Positions 15,369-23,733 of a DNA stretch of 27,462 bases are shown here, piece by piece. Positions within the stretch are counted from its first letter, which is position 1. Every line of letters starts with the position of its first letter. A model generated the notes under the pieces. That model was not told the origin of the DNA, made no database searches, and was given only the letters and a program-made list of their open reading frames with translations. The position numbers and the translations under genes are program-made. Source of the DNA: Pseudomonadota bacterium. GTDB lineage: Bacteria; Pseudomonadota; Alphaproteobacteria; Rhizobiales; Xanthobacteraceae. Where the stretch lies: assembly GCA_023417665.1 (NCBI GenBank), contig JAEZFA010000301.1:1-27462 (forward strand), written 5' to 3'.

Positions 15369-15399
15369 TTTGGCGCTGCCGCGCCAAAACGGTCATAAT
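15369..15399 (+). promoter_or_regulatory. Candidate promoter with overlapping palindrome, upstream of the yej operon
   Basis: A perfect inverted repeat has arms TTTGGCGC (15369-15376) and GCGCCAAA (15381-15388) around TGCC. The -35-like TTGGCG (15370-15375) lies inside it, and CATAAT (15394-15399, five of six to the consensus -10) follows at 18 bp. A repressor bound to the palindrome would block this promoter. No T-run follows, so it is unlikely to be the cycM terminator. Confidence 0.4.
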
Positions 15400-15413
15400 C
15401 TCTGTCGAAATTG

Positions 15414-15430
15414 CCCCCGACCGACGGGGG
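15414..15430 (+). promoter_or_regulatory. 5'-leader hairpin before yejA1
   Basis: Arms CCCCCG (15414-15419) and CGGGGG (15425-15430) form a perfect 6-bp stem with an ACCGA loop. It lies in the expected leader, six bases before the Shine-Dalgarno of the first yej gene. It might stabilise the mRNA or influence ribosome access. Confidence 0.35.
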
Positions 15431-15436
15431 TTCGAC

Positions 15437-15441
15437 GGAGG
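15437..15441 (+). promoter_or_regulatory. Ribosome binding site that fixes the yejA1 start
   Basis: GGAGG lies six bases before the GTG at 15448. This is one of the best Shine-Dalgarno matches in the window and shows that translation begins at this GTG rather than at the open frame further upstream. Confidence 0.8.
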
Positions 15442-15447
15442 TATTTT

Positions 15448-17295
15448 GTGACGCCGAATCTGACGCGAACGCTCGTCCTCGCCTTTCTCCTTTTCGCGAC
15501 CACCCAGGCCGCCCCGGCACAGGAGCCGGCCTGGCGCCATGCGCTCTCGCTGATGGGCGACGTGAAATATCCCGCCGACTTCAAGCGCTTCGATTACGTC
15601 AATCCGAACGCGCCGAAAGGCGGGCTCGTGCGGCTCGGCTCGGACGGCACCTTCGACAGCTTCAATCATCTGATCCCGCGCGGCACCACCGCCGCCGGCG
15701 TGACCATGATCTACGACACGCTCATGGTGTCCTCGCTCGACGAGGTCGCGACCGAATACGGGCTGGTCGCGGAAGCGGTGCGCTATCCCTCGGATTATTC
15801 ATCGGTGACCTACCGGCTGCGCGCCAATGCGCGCTGGCACGACGGCAAGCCGATCACGCCCGAAGACGTGATCTGGACTTTCCAGATGCTGAAAGAACAT
15901 TCGCCGACCCAGCGCTTCTATTACCGGCACGTCGTGAAGGCGGAGAAAACCGGCGACCGCGAAGTCACCTTCACCTTCGACCAGCCGGGCAACCGCGAAT
16001 TGCCGCAGATCGTCGGCCAGATCGCGCCGATGCCGAAGCACTGGTGGACCGGCAAGGATGCCGACGGCAAGGAACGCAATATTGCGAGCGGTACGCTCGA
16101 ACTGCCGCTCGGCTCCAGCGCCTACAAGATCAAAAGCTTCATCCCCGGCCGCACCGTCGTCTATGAGCGCCTGAAGGATTATTGGGGCGCGTCGCTGCCG
16201 GTGAAAGTGGGCCAGGATAATTTCGACGAGATCCGCTACGAATATTTCCGCGACGACACCGTGGAGATCGAGGCCTTCAAGGCGGACCAGTTCGATTTCC
16301 GGCTCGAGAACGTCGCGAAGAACTGGGCGACCGCCTATGACATCCCGGCGGTGAAGGACAAGCGGCTGCTGCTCGAAACCTTCCCGGACCGCGCGACCGG
16401 CATCATGCAGGGCTTCATTCCGAACCTGCGCCGCGAGAAGTTTTCCGACCCCCGCGTCCGGCGCGCGCTCAACTACGCGATGAACTTCGAGACCATGAAC
16501 CGGAATTTCTTTTTCGGGCAGTACAAGCGCATCGCTTCCTATTTCAGCGGCACCGAGCTTGCCCATAGCGGACTGCCGCAGGGCAAGGAGCTCGAAATCC
16601 TGGAAACCGTGCGCGGCAAGGTGCCGCCGGAGGTCTTCACGACCGAGTTCAAGAACCCGGTATTCGATGCGCAGGAATCGTTTCGCGCCAACTTGCGGCA
16701 GGCGATCCGTCTGTTCCGCGAAGCCGGCTATGAAGTGCGCGACGGCAAGCTCGTCAACGGCAAGACCGGCGAGCCCTTCACGATCGAATTCCTGCTTGCA
16801 AGCCCGACCTTCGAGCGCATCATCCTGTTTTACGCGGAAGACCTGAAACGGCTCGGCATCAGCTTCACCATCCGTCAGGTCGATAGCTCGCAGTACCAGA
16901 ACCGCATCCGCTCGCGCGACTTCGACATGATCGTCAGCGGCTGGGGCCAGTCGCTCTCGCCGGGCAACGAGCAACTCGATTATTTCGGCACCGAAGCCGC
17001 CGACCGGCAGGGCTCGCGCAACTACGGCGGCATCAAGAACGAGGCGGTCGATGCGCTGATCAAGCGCGTGATCTTCGCGAAGGACCGCGCGGAGCTGATC
17101 GCCGCGACCCATGCGCTCGATCGCGTGCTGATCTGGAACCACTATGTCGTGCCGATGTGGTCGATCAGCTTCCACCGCGTCGCGCATTGGGACCGCTTCG
17201 GCAAGCCGGAAAAGCTTCCCGAATATTCCTTCGGCTTCCCCGACATCTGGTGGTTCGACAAGGATCGCGCGGCGAAGGTGGGACCGCAGAAGTGA
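15448..17295 (+). CDS. yejA1: Peptide ABC transporter binding protein, Yej type, copy 1 (Sec-like signal)
   Basis: A 615-residue family-5 (DppA/OppA-like) solute-binding protein, the usual length for YejA. GTG start; the signal peptide runs TRTLVLAFLLFATTQAAPAQ with likely cleavage after PAQ, a Sec-type signal. The mature protein opens with the YejA hallmark GDVKYPADFKRFDYVNPNAP, and continues with ARWHDGKPITPEDVIWTF. It should capture peptides in the periplasm for YejBEF. YejABEF imports microcin C in E. coli; in rhizobia and Brucella it affects antimicrobial-peptide tolerance, and a Yej importer takes up muropeptides in Agrobacterium. It overlaps the next gene by GTGA. Confidence 0.9.
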   Translation: MTPNLTRTLVLAFLLFATTQAAPAQEPAWRHALSLMGDVKYPADFKRFDYVNPNAPKGGLVRLGSDGTFDSFNHLIPRGTTAAGVTMIYDTLMVSSLDEVATEYGLVAEAVRYPSDYSSVTYRLRANARWHDGKPITPEDVIWTFQMLKEHSPTQRFYYRHVVKAEKTGDREVTFTFDQPGNRELPQIVGQIAPMPKHWWTGKDADGKERNIASGTLELPLGSSAYKIKSFIPGRTVVYERLKDYWGASLPVKVGQDNFDEIRYEYFRDDTVEIEAFKADQFDFRLENVAKNWATAYDIPAVKDKRLLLETFPDRATGIMQGFIPNLRREKFSDPRVRRALNYAMNFETMNRNFFFGQYKRIASYFSGTELAHSGLPQGKELEILETVRGKVPPEVFTTEFKNPVFDAQESFRANLRQAIRLFREAGYEVRDGKLVNGKTGEPFTIEFLLASPTFERIILFYAEDLKRLGISFTIRQVDSSQYQNRIRSRDFDMIVSGWGQSLSPGNEQLDYFGTEAADRQGSRNYGGIKNEAVDALIKRVIFAKDRAELIAATHALDRVLIWNHYVVPMWSISFHRVAHWDRFGKPEKLPEYSFGFPDIWWFDKDRAAKVGPQK

Positions 17296-19136
17296 GCCGG
17301 CGACCCGCGCCTTCGCGCCGCTGCGTGCTTGCGCTTGGAGCCGCAGCCGGCGTTTGCGCCGCGCTGCCGCTACGCGCGCAACCTGCCGCCGTGGAGCGGC
17401 ACGGGATTTCGGCCTTCGGCGACCTGAAATATCCGGAAGGCTTCGCGCATTTCGACTACGTCAATGCGGATGCGCCGAAAGGCGGCGTATTCTCTCACAC
17501 CGGTTCGTCGAGCCTGCTCAACCAGAACCTCGAGACGTTCAATACGCTCAACATCTACTCGCAGCGCAATGACGGTGCGCTCGGCATGGAGCTGACGTTC
17601 GCACCCCTGATGGTGCGGGCGCTGGACGAGCCGGACGCGATGTATGGCCTTGGCGCTAGTTCGGTTGCGATTTCCGAAGACGGTCTCACCTGCCGCTTCC
17701 GCATCCGCCCCGAGGCGCGCTTTCATGACGGCAGCAAGCTCACCGCGCAGGATTCGGCCTGGACCATCACGACGCTGAAAAAGATCGGGCACAATCTGCT
17801 GCGGCTCAACCTGCGCGACGTCGAAGGCGCGGAAGCCGAAGGCGACGACGTGGTCGTCGTGCGCTTCGCCAAAGGCCGCGGCCGCGAAACGCCGCTGATC
17901 GTGGCCGGGCTGCCGGTGCTTTCGCAGAAATATTTCGACGGGCGCAACTTCGACGAAGCGACGCTCACCGCGCCGCTAGGCTCCGGCCCCTATCGGGTCG
18001 GCCCGCTCGAGCCCGGCCGCTTCATCGAATATCACCGCGTCAAGGACTGGTGGGGCGAGAAGCTGAATGTCTGCCGCGGCCAGCACAATTTCGACGTGGT
18101 CCGCTACGAATTCTACCGCGACCGCGATGTCGCCTTCCAGGGCTTCACGGCGCGCAACTACCTGTTCCGGGAAGAGTTCACCTCCCGCACCTGGGCGACG
18201 AGCTATGACTTTCCCGCGGCGCGCGACGGCCGGGTGAAGAAGGAAATTCTACCCGACCAGACGCCGTCCGGCGCGCAGGGCTGGTTCATCAACACCCGCC
18301 GCGAAAAATTTTCCGACAAGCGCGTGCGCGAGGCGCTGGCGCTCACCATGGATTTCCCATGGATGAACAAGAACCTGATGTACGGCTCCTACGACCGCAC
18401 GGTTTCCTATTTCCAGAACTCGGACATGGCGGCCCGAGGCAAGCCTTCGCCCGCCGAACTCGCGCTGCTCGAGCCGTTTCGCGGCAAGATCGACGAGGCC
18501 ATATTCGCGGACGCCTATACGCCGCCTGAGGCCGACGGCTCGGGCTCCGACCGTACGCTTTTGCGCCGCGCCGGCGCGCTCTTGCGCGATGCCGGCTGCG
18601 AGATCAAGAACGGCAAGCGCCTGACGCCGAAGGGCGAGCCGATCACGATCGAATTTCTGATCAATACCAGCTCGTTCGAGCCGCATCACAGCGCGGTCAT
18701 TTCCAACCTGCGGCGGCTCGGGATCGACGCCAATATGCGCGTGGTCGATCCGGCCCAGTTCCAGTTGCGGCTGCAGACGTTCGATTTCGACATCACGGTG
18801 CAGCGCTTCTCGACCAGTTCGACGCCCGGGGAATCGCTGCGCTCGTTCTTCTCCACCGAAGCCGCCAAGGCGCAGGGCTCGCGCAACCTTTCCGGAATTT
18901 CCGACCCCGTCGCCGATGCGCTGATCGAGAAGATCGTGCAGGCGAAGACGCGCGACGAGTTGACGGCTGCGTGCCGCGCGCTCGACCGGGTGCTGCGCGC
19001 CGGACATTACTGGATTCCGCAATGGAATAAGGCGTCGCACTGGATCGCCTATTGGGATGTCTTCGCGCGGCCGAAGGAAAAGCCGCGCTACGGACGCGGC
19101 ATCCCGGAAACCTGGTGGCGCTCCCGCGCCGATTGA
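17292..19136 (+). CDS. yejA2: Peptide ABC transporter binding protein, Yej type, copy 2 (Tat-like signal)
   Basis: A 614-residue paralogue of the gene before it, with GDLKYPEGFAHFDYVNADAP and ARFHDGSKLTAQD in matching places, but clearly diverged. The GTG start at 17292 overlaps the preceding stop (GTGA), giving translational coupling. The N-terminus SRRPAPSRRCVLALGAAAG carries a twin-arginine motif (S8-R9-R10-C11-V12-L13), a moderately hydrophobic core and Arg28 just before the likely cleavage site at RAQ. That points to Tat export, unlike copy 1. Two binding proteins feeding one YejBEF pore would widen the range of peptides imported. Which of the two, if either, matches the muropeptide-binding YepA of Agrobacterium cannot be told from here. 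Confidence 0.88.
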   Translation: MSRRPAPSRRCVLALGAAAGVCAALPLRAQPAAVERHGISAFGDLKYPEGFAHFDYVNADAPKGGVFSHTGSSSLLNQNLETFNTLNIYSQRNDGALGMELTFAPLMVRALDEPDAMYGLGASSVAISEDGLTCRFRIRPEARFHDGSKLTAQDSAWTITTLKKIGHNLLRLNLRDVEGAEAEGDDVVVVRFAKGRGRETPLIVAGLPVLSQKYFDGRNFDEATLTAPLGSGPYRVGPLEPGRFIEYHRVKDWWGEKLNVCRGQHNFDVVRYEFYRDRDVAFQGFTARNYLFREEFTSRTWATSYDFPAARDGRVKKEILPDQTPSGAQGWFINTRREKFSDKRVREALALTMDFPWMNKNLMYGSYDRTVSYFQNSDMAARGKPSPAELALLEPFRGKIDEAIFADAYTPPEADGSGSDRTLLRRAGALLRDAGCEIKNGKRLTPKGEPITIEFLINTSSFEPHHSAVISNLRRLGIDANMRVVDPAQFQLRLQTFDFDITVQRFSTSSTPGESLRSFFSTEAAKAQGSRNLSGISDPVADALIEKIVQAKTRDELTAACRALDRVLRAGHYWIPQWNKASHWIAYWDVFARPKEKPRYGRGIPETWWRSRAD

Positions 19137-19189
19137 CCGGACAACGGAACCCGCGCAGTTTGTGCTTCTTCCCTGCCGCCGAGGCTTGA

Positions 19190-20317
19190 ATGCTCGCTTA
19201 TATCGTTCGCCGCCTGCTTCTGATCATTCCGACCATTCTCGGAATCATGCTGGTTTCCTTCGCGGTGATCCAGTTTGCGCCGGGCGGCCCGGTCGAACAG
19301 GCGATCGCGCAGCTCACCGGCGCGGACGTTTCCACTTCCGACCGCCTCAATCGCGGCGGCAGCGAAATCTACCGGCAGAACAATCCGGGACAGACCGGGC
19401 TCGACGCCTCGACCTCGCGCTATCGCGGCGCGCAGGGGCTCGACCCGCAAATCATCAAGGACCTGGAAAAGCAGTTCGGCTTCGACAAGCCGGCGCATGA
19501 ACGCTTTCTCCTGCTGATCTGGAATTATGCGCGTTTCGATTTCGGCCGCAGCTACTTCCACGATGCGCAGGTGCTCGATCTCATCATCCAGAAGATGCCG
19601 GTCTCGATCTCGCTCGGGCTGTGGCTCACGCTCCTGACTTATCTGATTTCGATTCCGCTCGGCATTGCCAAGGCGGTGCGCGACGGCACGCGCTTCGATA
19701 GCTGGACCTCGATCATCGTCATCATCGGCTATGCGATTCCGGCCTTCATGTTCGCGATCTTCCTGATCGTGGTTTTCGCCGGCGGCTCGCTGAACCTGCC
19801 ATGGGGACTGAGCTCCGCATTTCCGTTGCGCGGGCTGACCTCGCCGAACTGGGCGGAGCTGCCCTGGTATTCGAAGATCGGCGACTATTTCTGGCATCTG
19901 ACGCTGCCGCTGACCGCGATGCTGCTCGGCTCGTTCGCGACCATGACGCTCCTGACCAAGAACTCCTTCCTCGACGAAATCCGCAAGCAATATGTGGTCA
20001 CCGCGCGCATGAAGGGGCTTTCGGAACGGCGCGTGCTTTACGGTCATGTGTTCCGCAATGCCATGCTGATCATCATCGCGGGATTTCCCGGCGCCTTCAT
20101 CGGCGCATTCTTTTCCGGCTCGCTTCTGATCGAGCAGATCTTCTCGCTCGACGGGCTGGGGCTGCTCGGCTTCGAGGCGGTCGAGAAGCGAAACTATCCG
20201 GTGGTGTTCGCTACACTTTACATCTTCTCGCTGCTCGGGCTGATCGTGAACCTCGTCTCCGATCTCATGTACACATGGGTCGATCCGCGGATCGACTTCG
20301 AGTCCCGGGAGGTCTGA
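19190..20317 (+). CDS. yejB: Peptide ABC transporter permease YejB
   Basis: A 375-residue inner-membrane permease (E. coli YejB 364). The first helix MLAYIVRRLLLIIPTILGIMLVSF and the sequence FAPGGPVEQ are typical of the DppB/OppB family. About six membrane segments are present. The cytoplasmic coupling (EAA) loop is QYVVTARMKGLSERRVLYGHVFRNA, which docks on the ATPase. A periplasmic stretch of about 80 residues between the first two helices is a Yej-type trait. Gap from yejA2 is 53 bp, without a visible promoter; yejE follows after 4 bp. Confidence 0.93.
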   Translation: MLAYIVRRLLLIIPTILGIMLVSFAVIQFAPGGPVEQAIAQLTGADVSTSDRLNRGGSEIYRQNNPGQTGLDASTSRYRGAQGLDPQIIKDLEKQFGFDKPAHERFLLLIWNYARFDFGRSYFHDAQVLDLIIQKMPVSISLGLWLTLLTYLISIPLGIAKAVRDGTRFDSWTSIIVIIGYAIPAFMFAIFLIVVFAGGSLNLPWGLSSAFPLRGLTSPNWAELPWYSKIGDYFWHLTLPLTAMLLGSFATMTLLTKNSFLDEIRKQYVVTARMKGLSERRVLYGHVFRNAMLIIIAGFPGAFIGAFFSGSLLIEQIFSLDGLGLLGFEAVEKRNYPVVFATLYIFSLLGLIVNLVSDLMYTWVDPRIDFESREV

Positions 20318-20321
20318 CGCC

Positions 20322-21482
20322 ATGGATCAGATCAACCAGACGCCCGTGCTCGAACAGCATGCCGAGAATGTCGAAGCGAAGAAGAGCCGGCTCTCGCCGA
20401 TCAACCGTCGCCGCTGGGAGAACTTCAAGCGTCACCGCCGCGGTTACTGGTCGCTGTGGATTTTCACGATCCTGTTCGTGCTGAGCCTCGGCGCGGAGAT
20501 GATCGCGAACAACAAGCCGTTCCTCGTCTCCTATGACGGCAAGTGGCACTATCCGATCTTCCAGTTCTATCCGGAAACCGCGTTCGGCGGCGACTTCGAG
20601 ACGGAGGCGAACTACCGCGACCCGGAAGTCCAGCGTCTGATCAAGGAAAAGAACGGCTACATGCTCTGGCCGCTCATTCCGTTCCACTACTCCACGATCA
20701 ATTACGACGTGCCGACGCCGGCGCCGTCGAAGCCGACCTGGATGTATAGCGAAGCCGAATGCAAGGCGACCGCGGAAAAGAAAGGCGTCAGCGGCTGCAG
20801 CGGGCTCGACCAGAACTGGCTCGGCACCGACACCGCCGCGCGCGACGTCACCGCGCGCATGATCTACGGCTTTCGAATATCGGTGATCTTCGGGCTGACG
20901 CTGACCATCCTGTCCTCGATCATCGGGATCGCGGCCGGCGCGGTGCAGGGCTATTTCGGCGGCTGGGTCGATCTTACCTTCCAGCGCTTCATCGAAATCT
21001 GGACCTCGATCCCGACGCTTTATGTGCTCCTGATCGTGGCAGCGGTGCTGCCGCAAGGATTCTTCGTGCTGCTCGGAATCCTGCTCCTCTTCTCCTGGAC
21101 CTCGCTGGTCGGAGTGGTGCGCGCCGAATTCCTGCGCACGCGAAACTTCGAATATGTGCAGGCGGCGCGCGCGCTCGGCGTTTCCAACGCGGTGCTGATG
21201 TATCGCCACATCCTGCCGAACGCCATGGTGGCGACCCTCACCTTCATGCCCTTCATCCTTTCGGGCTCGGTAATGACGCTGACCGCGCTCGATTATCTCG
21301 GATACGGCCTGCCGCCGGGCTCGCCTTCGCTCGGTGAACTCTTGAACCAGGGGCGCAACAACCTGCAGGCGCCGTGGCTCGGCATCACCGGCTTCTTCAC
21401 GGTCGCGATCCTGCTGACGCTCCTCATCTTCATCGGCGAAGCGATCCGCGACGCCTTCGACCCGCGAAAGACCTTCTCATGA
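20322..21482 (+). CDS. yejE: Peptide ABC transporter permease YejE
   Basis: A 386-residue permease pairing with YejB (E. coli YejE 341). A soluble Lys/Arg-rich N-terminus leads to RRRWENFKRHRRGYWSLW and the first helix (about 46-60). A large periplasmic insert (about 62-175) containing SYDGKWHYPIFQFYPETAFGG and WLGTDTAARDV follows, then five more helices. The coupling loop is YVQAARALGVSNAVLMYRHILPNAM. A GGGAGG Shine-Dalgarno (20307-20312) overlaps the yejB stop. The end overlaps yejF by ATGA. Confidence 0.93.
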   Translation: MDQINQTPVLEQHAENVEAKKSRLSPINRRRWENFKRHRRGYWSLWIFTILFVLSLGAEMIANNKPFLVSYDGKWHYPIFQFYPETAFGGDFETEANYRDPEVQRLIKEKNGYMLWPLIPFHYSTINYDVPTPAPSKPTWMYSEAECKATAEKKGVSGCSGLDQNWLGTDTAARDVTARMIYGFRISVIFGLTLTILSSIIGIAAGAVQGYFGGWVDLTFQRFIEIWTSIPTLYVLLIVAAVLPQGFFVLLGILLLFSWTSLVGVVRAEFLRTRNFEYVQAARALGVSNAVLMYRHILPNAMVATLTFMPFILSGSVMTLTALDYLGYGLPPGSPSLGELLNQGRNNLQAPWLGITGFFTVAILLTLLIFIGEAIRDAFDPRKTFS

Positions 21483-23107
21483 GCGAAAAGCCTCTCATCG
21501 AGATCAGGGACTTCTCGGTCGCCTTCCGGCAGGGCGGCCGCGAGACGCTCGCGGTCGATCGCATTTCCTTCGACGTCAGGAAGGGCGAGACGGTCGCGGT
21601 GGTCGGCGAATCCGGCTCGGGCAAGTCGGTCACCGGTCTTTCGGTGCTGCGGCTGCTGCCCCCTTCCGCCCATCACCCGAGCGGCGAAATTCTGTTCAAG
21701 GGCCGCGACCTCCTGAAGCTCTCCGAACAGGAAATGCGCGACGTGCGCGGCGACGACATCACCATGGTGTTTCAGGAGCCGATGACTTCGCTCAATCCGC
21801 TGCACCCGATCGGGCAGCAGATCACCGAAATGCTGGAAGTGCATCGCGGCCTGCGCGGCGCGGAAGCAAAGCAGCGCGTGATCGAACTTCTGACCGAAGT
21901 GGGAATCCCCTCGCCCGAGGAGCGGCTCGGCTCCTATCCGCACCAGCTTTCCGGCGGCCAGCGCCAGCGCGTGATGATCGCGCTTGCGCTTGCCAACGAG
22001 CCTGACCTTTTCATCGCCGACGAACCGACCACCGCGCTCGACGTGACGGTGCAGGCGCAGATCCTGACGCTCCTGAAGGAATTGCAGTCCCGGCTCGGCA
22101 TGGCGATGCTGTTCATCACGCATGACCTGAATATCGTGCGCAAGATCGCGGACCGCGTCTGCGTCATGAAGCAGGGCAAGATCGTCGAGCAGGGCAATGT
22201 CGACGACATCTTCAAGAACCCGCAGCATCCTTACACGAAGGCGCTGCTGGCCGCCGAACCGCGGATGCAGCCGGCACCGCCGCAGCCGGATGCGCCAACC
22301 ATGGTTTCCACCGACGACCTGAAGGTCTGGTATCCGATCCGGCGCGGCCTGTTCCGCCGTACGGTGGGCCATATCAAGGCGGTCGACGGCGTCAGCCTGA
22401 AGATCCGCCGCGGCGAAACGCTGGGCGTGGTCGGCGAGTCCGGTTCGGGAAAGACCACGCTCGGTCTTGCGCTCTTGCGGCTGATTTCCAGCGACGGTCC
22501 GATCGTGTTCCTGGGCAAGCCGATCCAGGGCCTGAAATTCAAGGCCATGCGGCCGTTCCGCCGCGACATGCAGATCGTGTTTCAGGATCCCTATGGCTCG
22601 CTTTCGCCGCGCATGTCGATCACCGACATCGTGTCGGAAGGACTGCGCGTGCACCAGCCGAAGATGAGCGCGGAAGAGCGCGACCGCCGCGCGGCGGAAG
22701 CGCTCAAGGATGTCGGGCTGGACCCGGCGACACGGCATCGCTATCCGCACGAGTTCTCCGGCGGCCAGCGCCAGCGCATCGCGGTTGCCCGCGCCATGGT
22801 GCTGGAGCCGTCCTTCGTCGTGCTGGACGAGCCGACTTCGGCACTCGACATGCTCGTGCAGTCGCAGATCGTCGATCTGTTGCGCGATCTCCAGAAAAAG
22901 CGCGAGCTGACCTATCTCTTCATCAGTCACGACCTGCGCGTGGTCGCGGCACTCGCAAGCCACGTCATGGTGATGAAGAACGGCAAGATCGTCGAGCAGG
23001 GCCCGGCGGAAACGCTGTTCAAGAGCCCGCAGAGCGACTACACGCGCGCCTTGTTCGCGGCGGCATTCTCGCTCGATACCGCGCAGGACGCAGCGTCCTC
23101 GCGCTAG
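21479..23107 (+). CDS. yejF: Peptide ABC transporter ATPase YejF (two fused nucleotide-binding domains)
   Basis: A 542-residue duplicated ATPase (E. coli YejF 529) that powers YejBE. Domain 1 has Walker A GESGSGKS (43-50), signature LSGGQRQRV and Walker B with DEPTTALDV. Domain 2 has Walker A GESGSGKT (319-326), signature FSGGQRQRI and DEPTSALDM. Each half ends with the oligopeptide-importer helix region containing HPYTKALLAAEP or its degenerate copy SDYTRALFAAAF. The ATG at 21479 overlaps the yejE stop; an open frame further upstream is the out-of-frame yejE end. The stop overlaps the convergent quinone-reductase gene (CTAG). Confidence 0.95.
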   Translation: MSEKPLIEIRDFSVAFRQGGRETLAVDRISFDVRKGETVAVVGESGSGKSVTGLSVLRLLPPSAHHPSGEILFKGRDLLKLSEQEMRDVRGDDITMVFQEPMTSLNPLHPIGQQITEMLEVHRGLRGAEAKQRVIELLTEVGIPSPEERLGSYPHQLSGGQRQRVMIALALANEPDLFIADEPTTALDVTVQAQILTLLKELQSRLGMAMLFITHDLNIVRKIADRVCVMKQGKIVEQGNVDDIFKNPQHPYTKALLAAEPRMQPAPPQPDAPTMVSTDDLKVWYPIRRGLFRRTVGHIKAVDGVSLKIRRGETLGVVGESGSGKTTLGLALLRLISSDGPIVFLGKPIQGLKFKAMRPFRRDMQIVFQDPYGSLSPRMSITDIVSEGLRVHQPKMSAEERDRRAAEALKDVGLDPATRHRYPHEFSGGQRQRIAVARAMVLEPSFVVLDEPTSALDMLVQSQIVDLLRDLQKKRELTYLFISHDLRVVAALASHVMVMKNGKIVEQGPAETLFKSPQSDYTRALFAAAFSLDTAQDAASSR

Positions 23108-23679
23108 CGCGCCTCGCGGCCCAGACGGCACATGGTTTCAAGGCCGCGAGCCCGTGTGGCCGGATTCTCCACGGGACCGATCAGCGTTTCGCGCACCGGC
23201 CTGATGCCGACGAAATGCAGGATGCTGCGCCGAAGACTTCGTACGCTGTCGGAAAAATAGAACAGCCGGTAGAGCAATGCGGGCGTTCCCATCGACACGA
23301 CGACGCGCGCAGACTTGCCCTTGAGCAAACCGGACGAAAGCGTGCGCTTGCCGTGTCCGATCGCAAAGCCCGGACGCAATACCTGTTCGAAAAATCCCTT
23401 GAGCAGTCCCGGCATGGCGCCGAGCCAGAGCGGAAACAGGATTACAATATGGTCGGCCCAGGCAATTGCGTCCTGTGCGGCTTTCACCTCGGCCGGCGTT
23501 GCGCCGTGCTCCCAGTCCGCGCTTGCGCGCAGCACGCCGATCCCTGCATGCGCGACCTCGATCGTCTTCACCTCGTGGCCGGCGTCGCGAGCCGCGGCGG
23601 CATAGGCAGCGGCCAGCGCGTGCACGAAACGCGTGCCATCCGGATCAGGGTGCCCGTCGATGACAAGTATCTTTGCCAT
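23104..23679 (-). CDS. Flavodoxin-fold NAD(P)H:quinone oxidoreductase
   Basis: A 191-residue protein of the flavodoxin_2 / NAD(P)H dehydrogenase (quinone) family. Features: an N-terminal Rossmann-like strand and loop ILVIDGHPDPDGTRF, which would hold FMN/FAD phosphate; a central IVILFPLWLGAMPGLLKGFFEQVLRPG, the most characteristic family segment; and a later GIRPVRETLIGPVE. Such enzymes reduce quinones by two electrons in the cytoplasm, or act as ancillary subunits of Kef-type potassium channels; no Kef gene is visible here. It follows nlpC on the same strand after 54 bp and may be the last gene of the pepA-marR-nlpC run. No signal peptide. Confidence 0.85.
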   Translation of the reverse strand: MAKILVIDGHPDPDGTRFVHALAAAYAAAARDAGHEVKTIEVAHAGIGVLRASADWEHGATPAEVKAAQDAIAWADHIVILFPLWLGAMPGLLKGFFEQVLRPGFAIGHGKRTLSSGLLKGKSARVVVSMGTPALLYRLFYFSDSVRSLRRSILHFVGIRPVRETLIGPVENPATRARGLETMCRLGREAR

Positions 23680-23733
23680 GACGCGATCTAGGACGAAACT
23701 GCGGGCGGCGAATTGATCTTCCGCAAACAGGAA

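Noticed and set aside
15369..15388. The palindrome after cycM as its intrinsic terminator.
   Set aside because: No T-run follows on either strand; it overlaps promoter-like elements instead.
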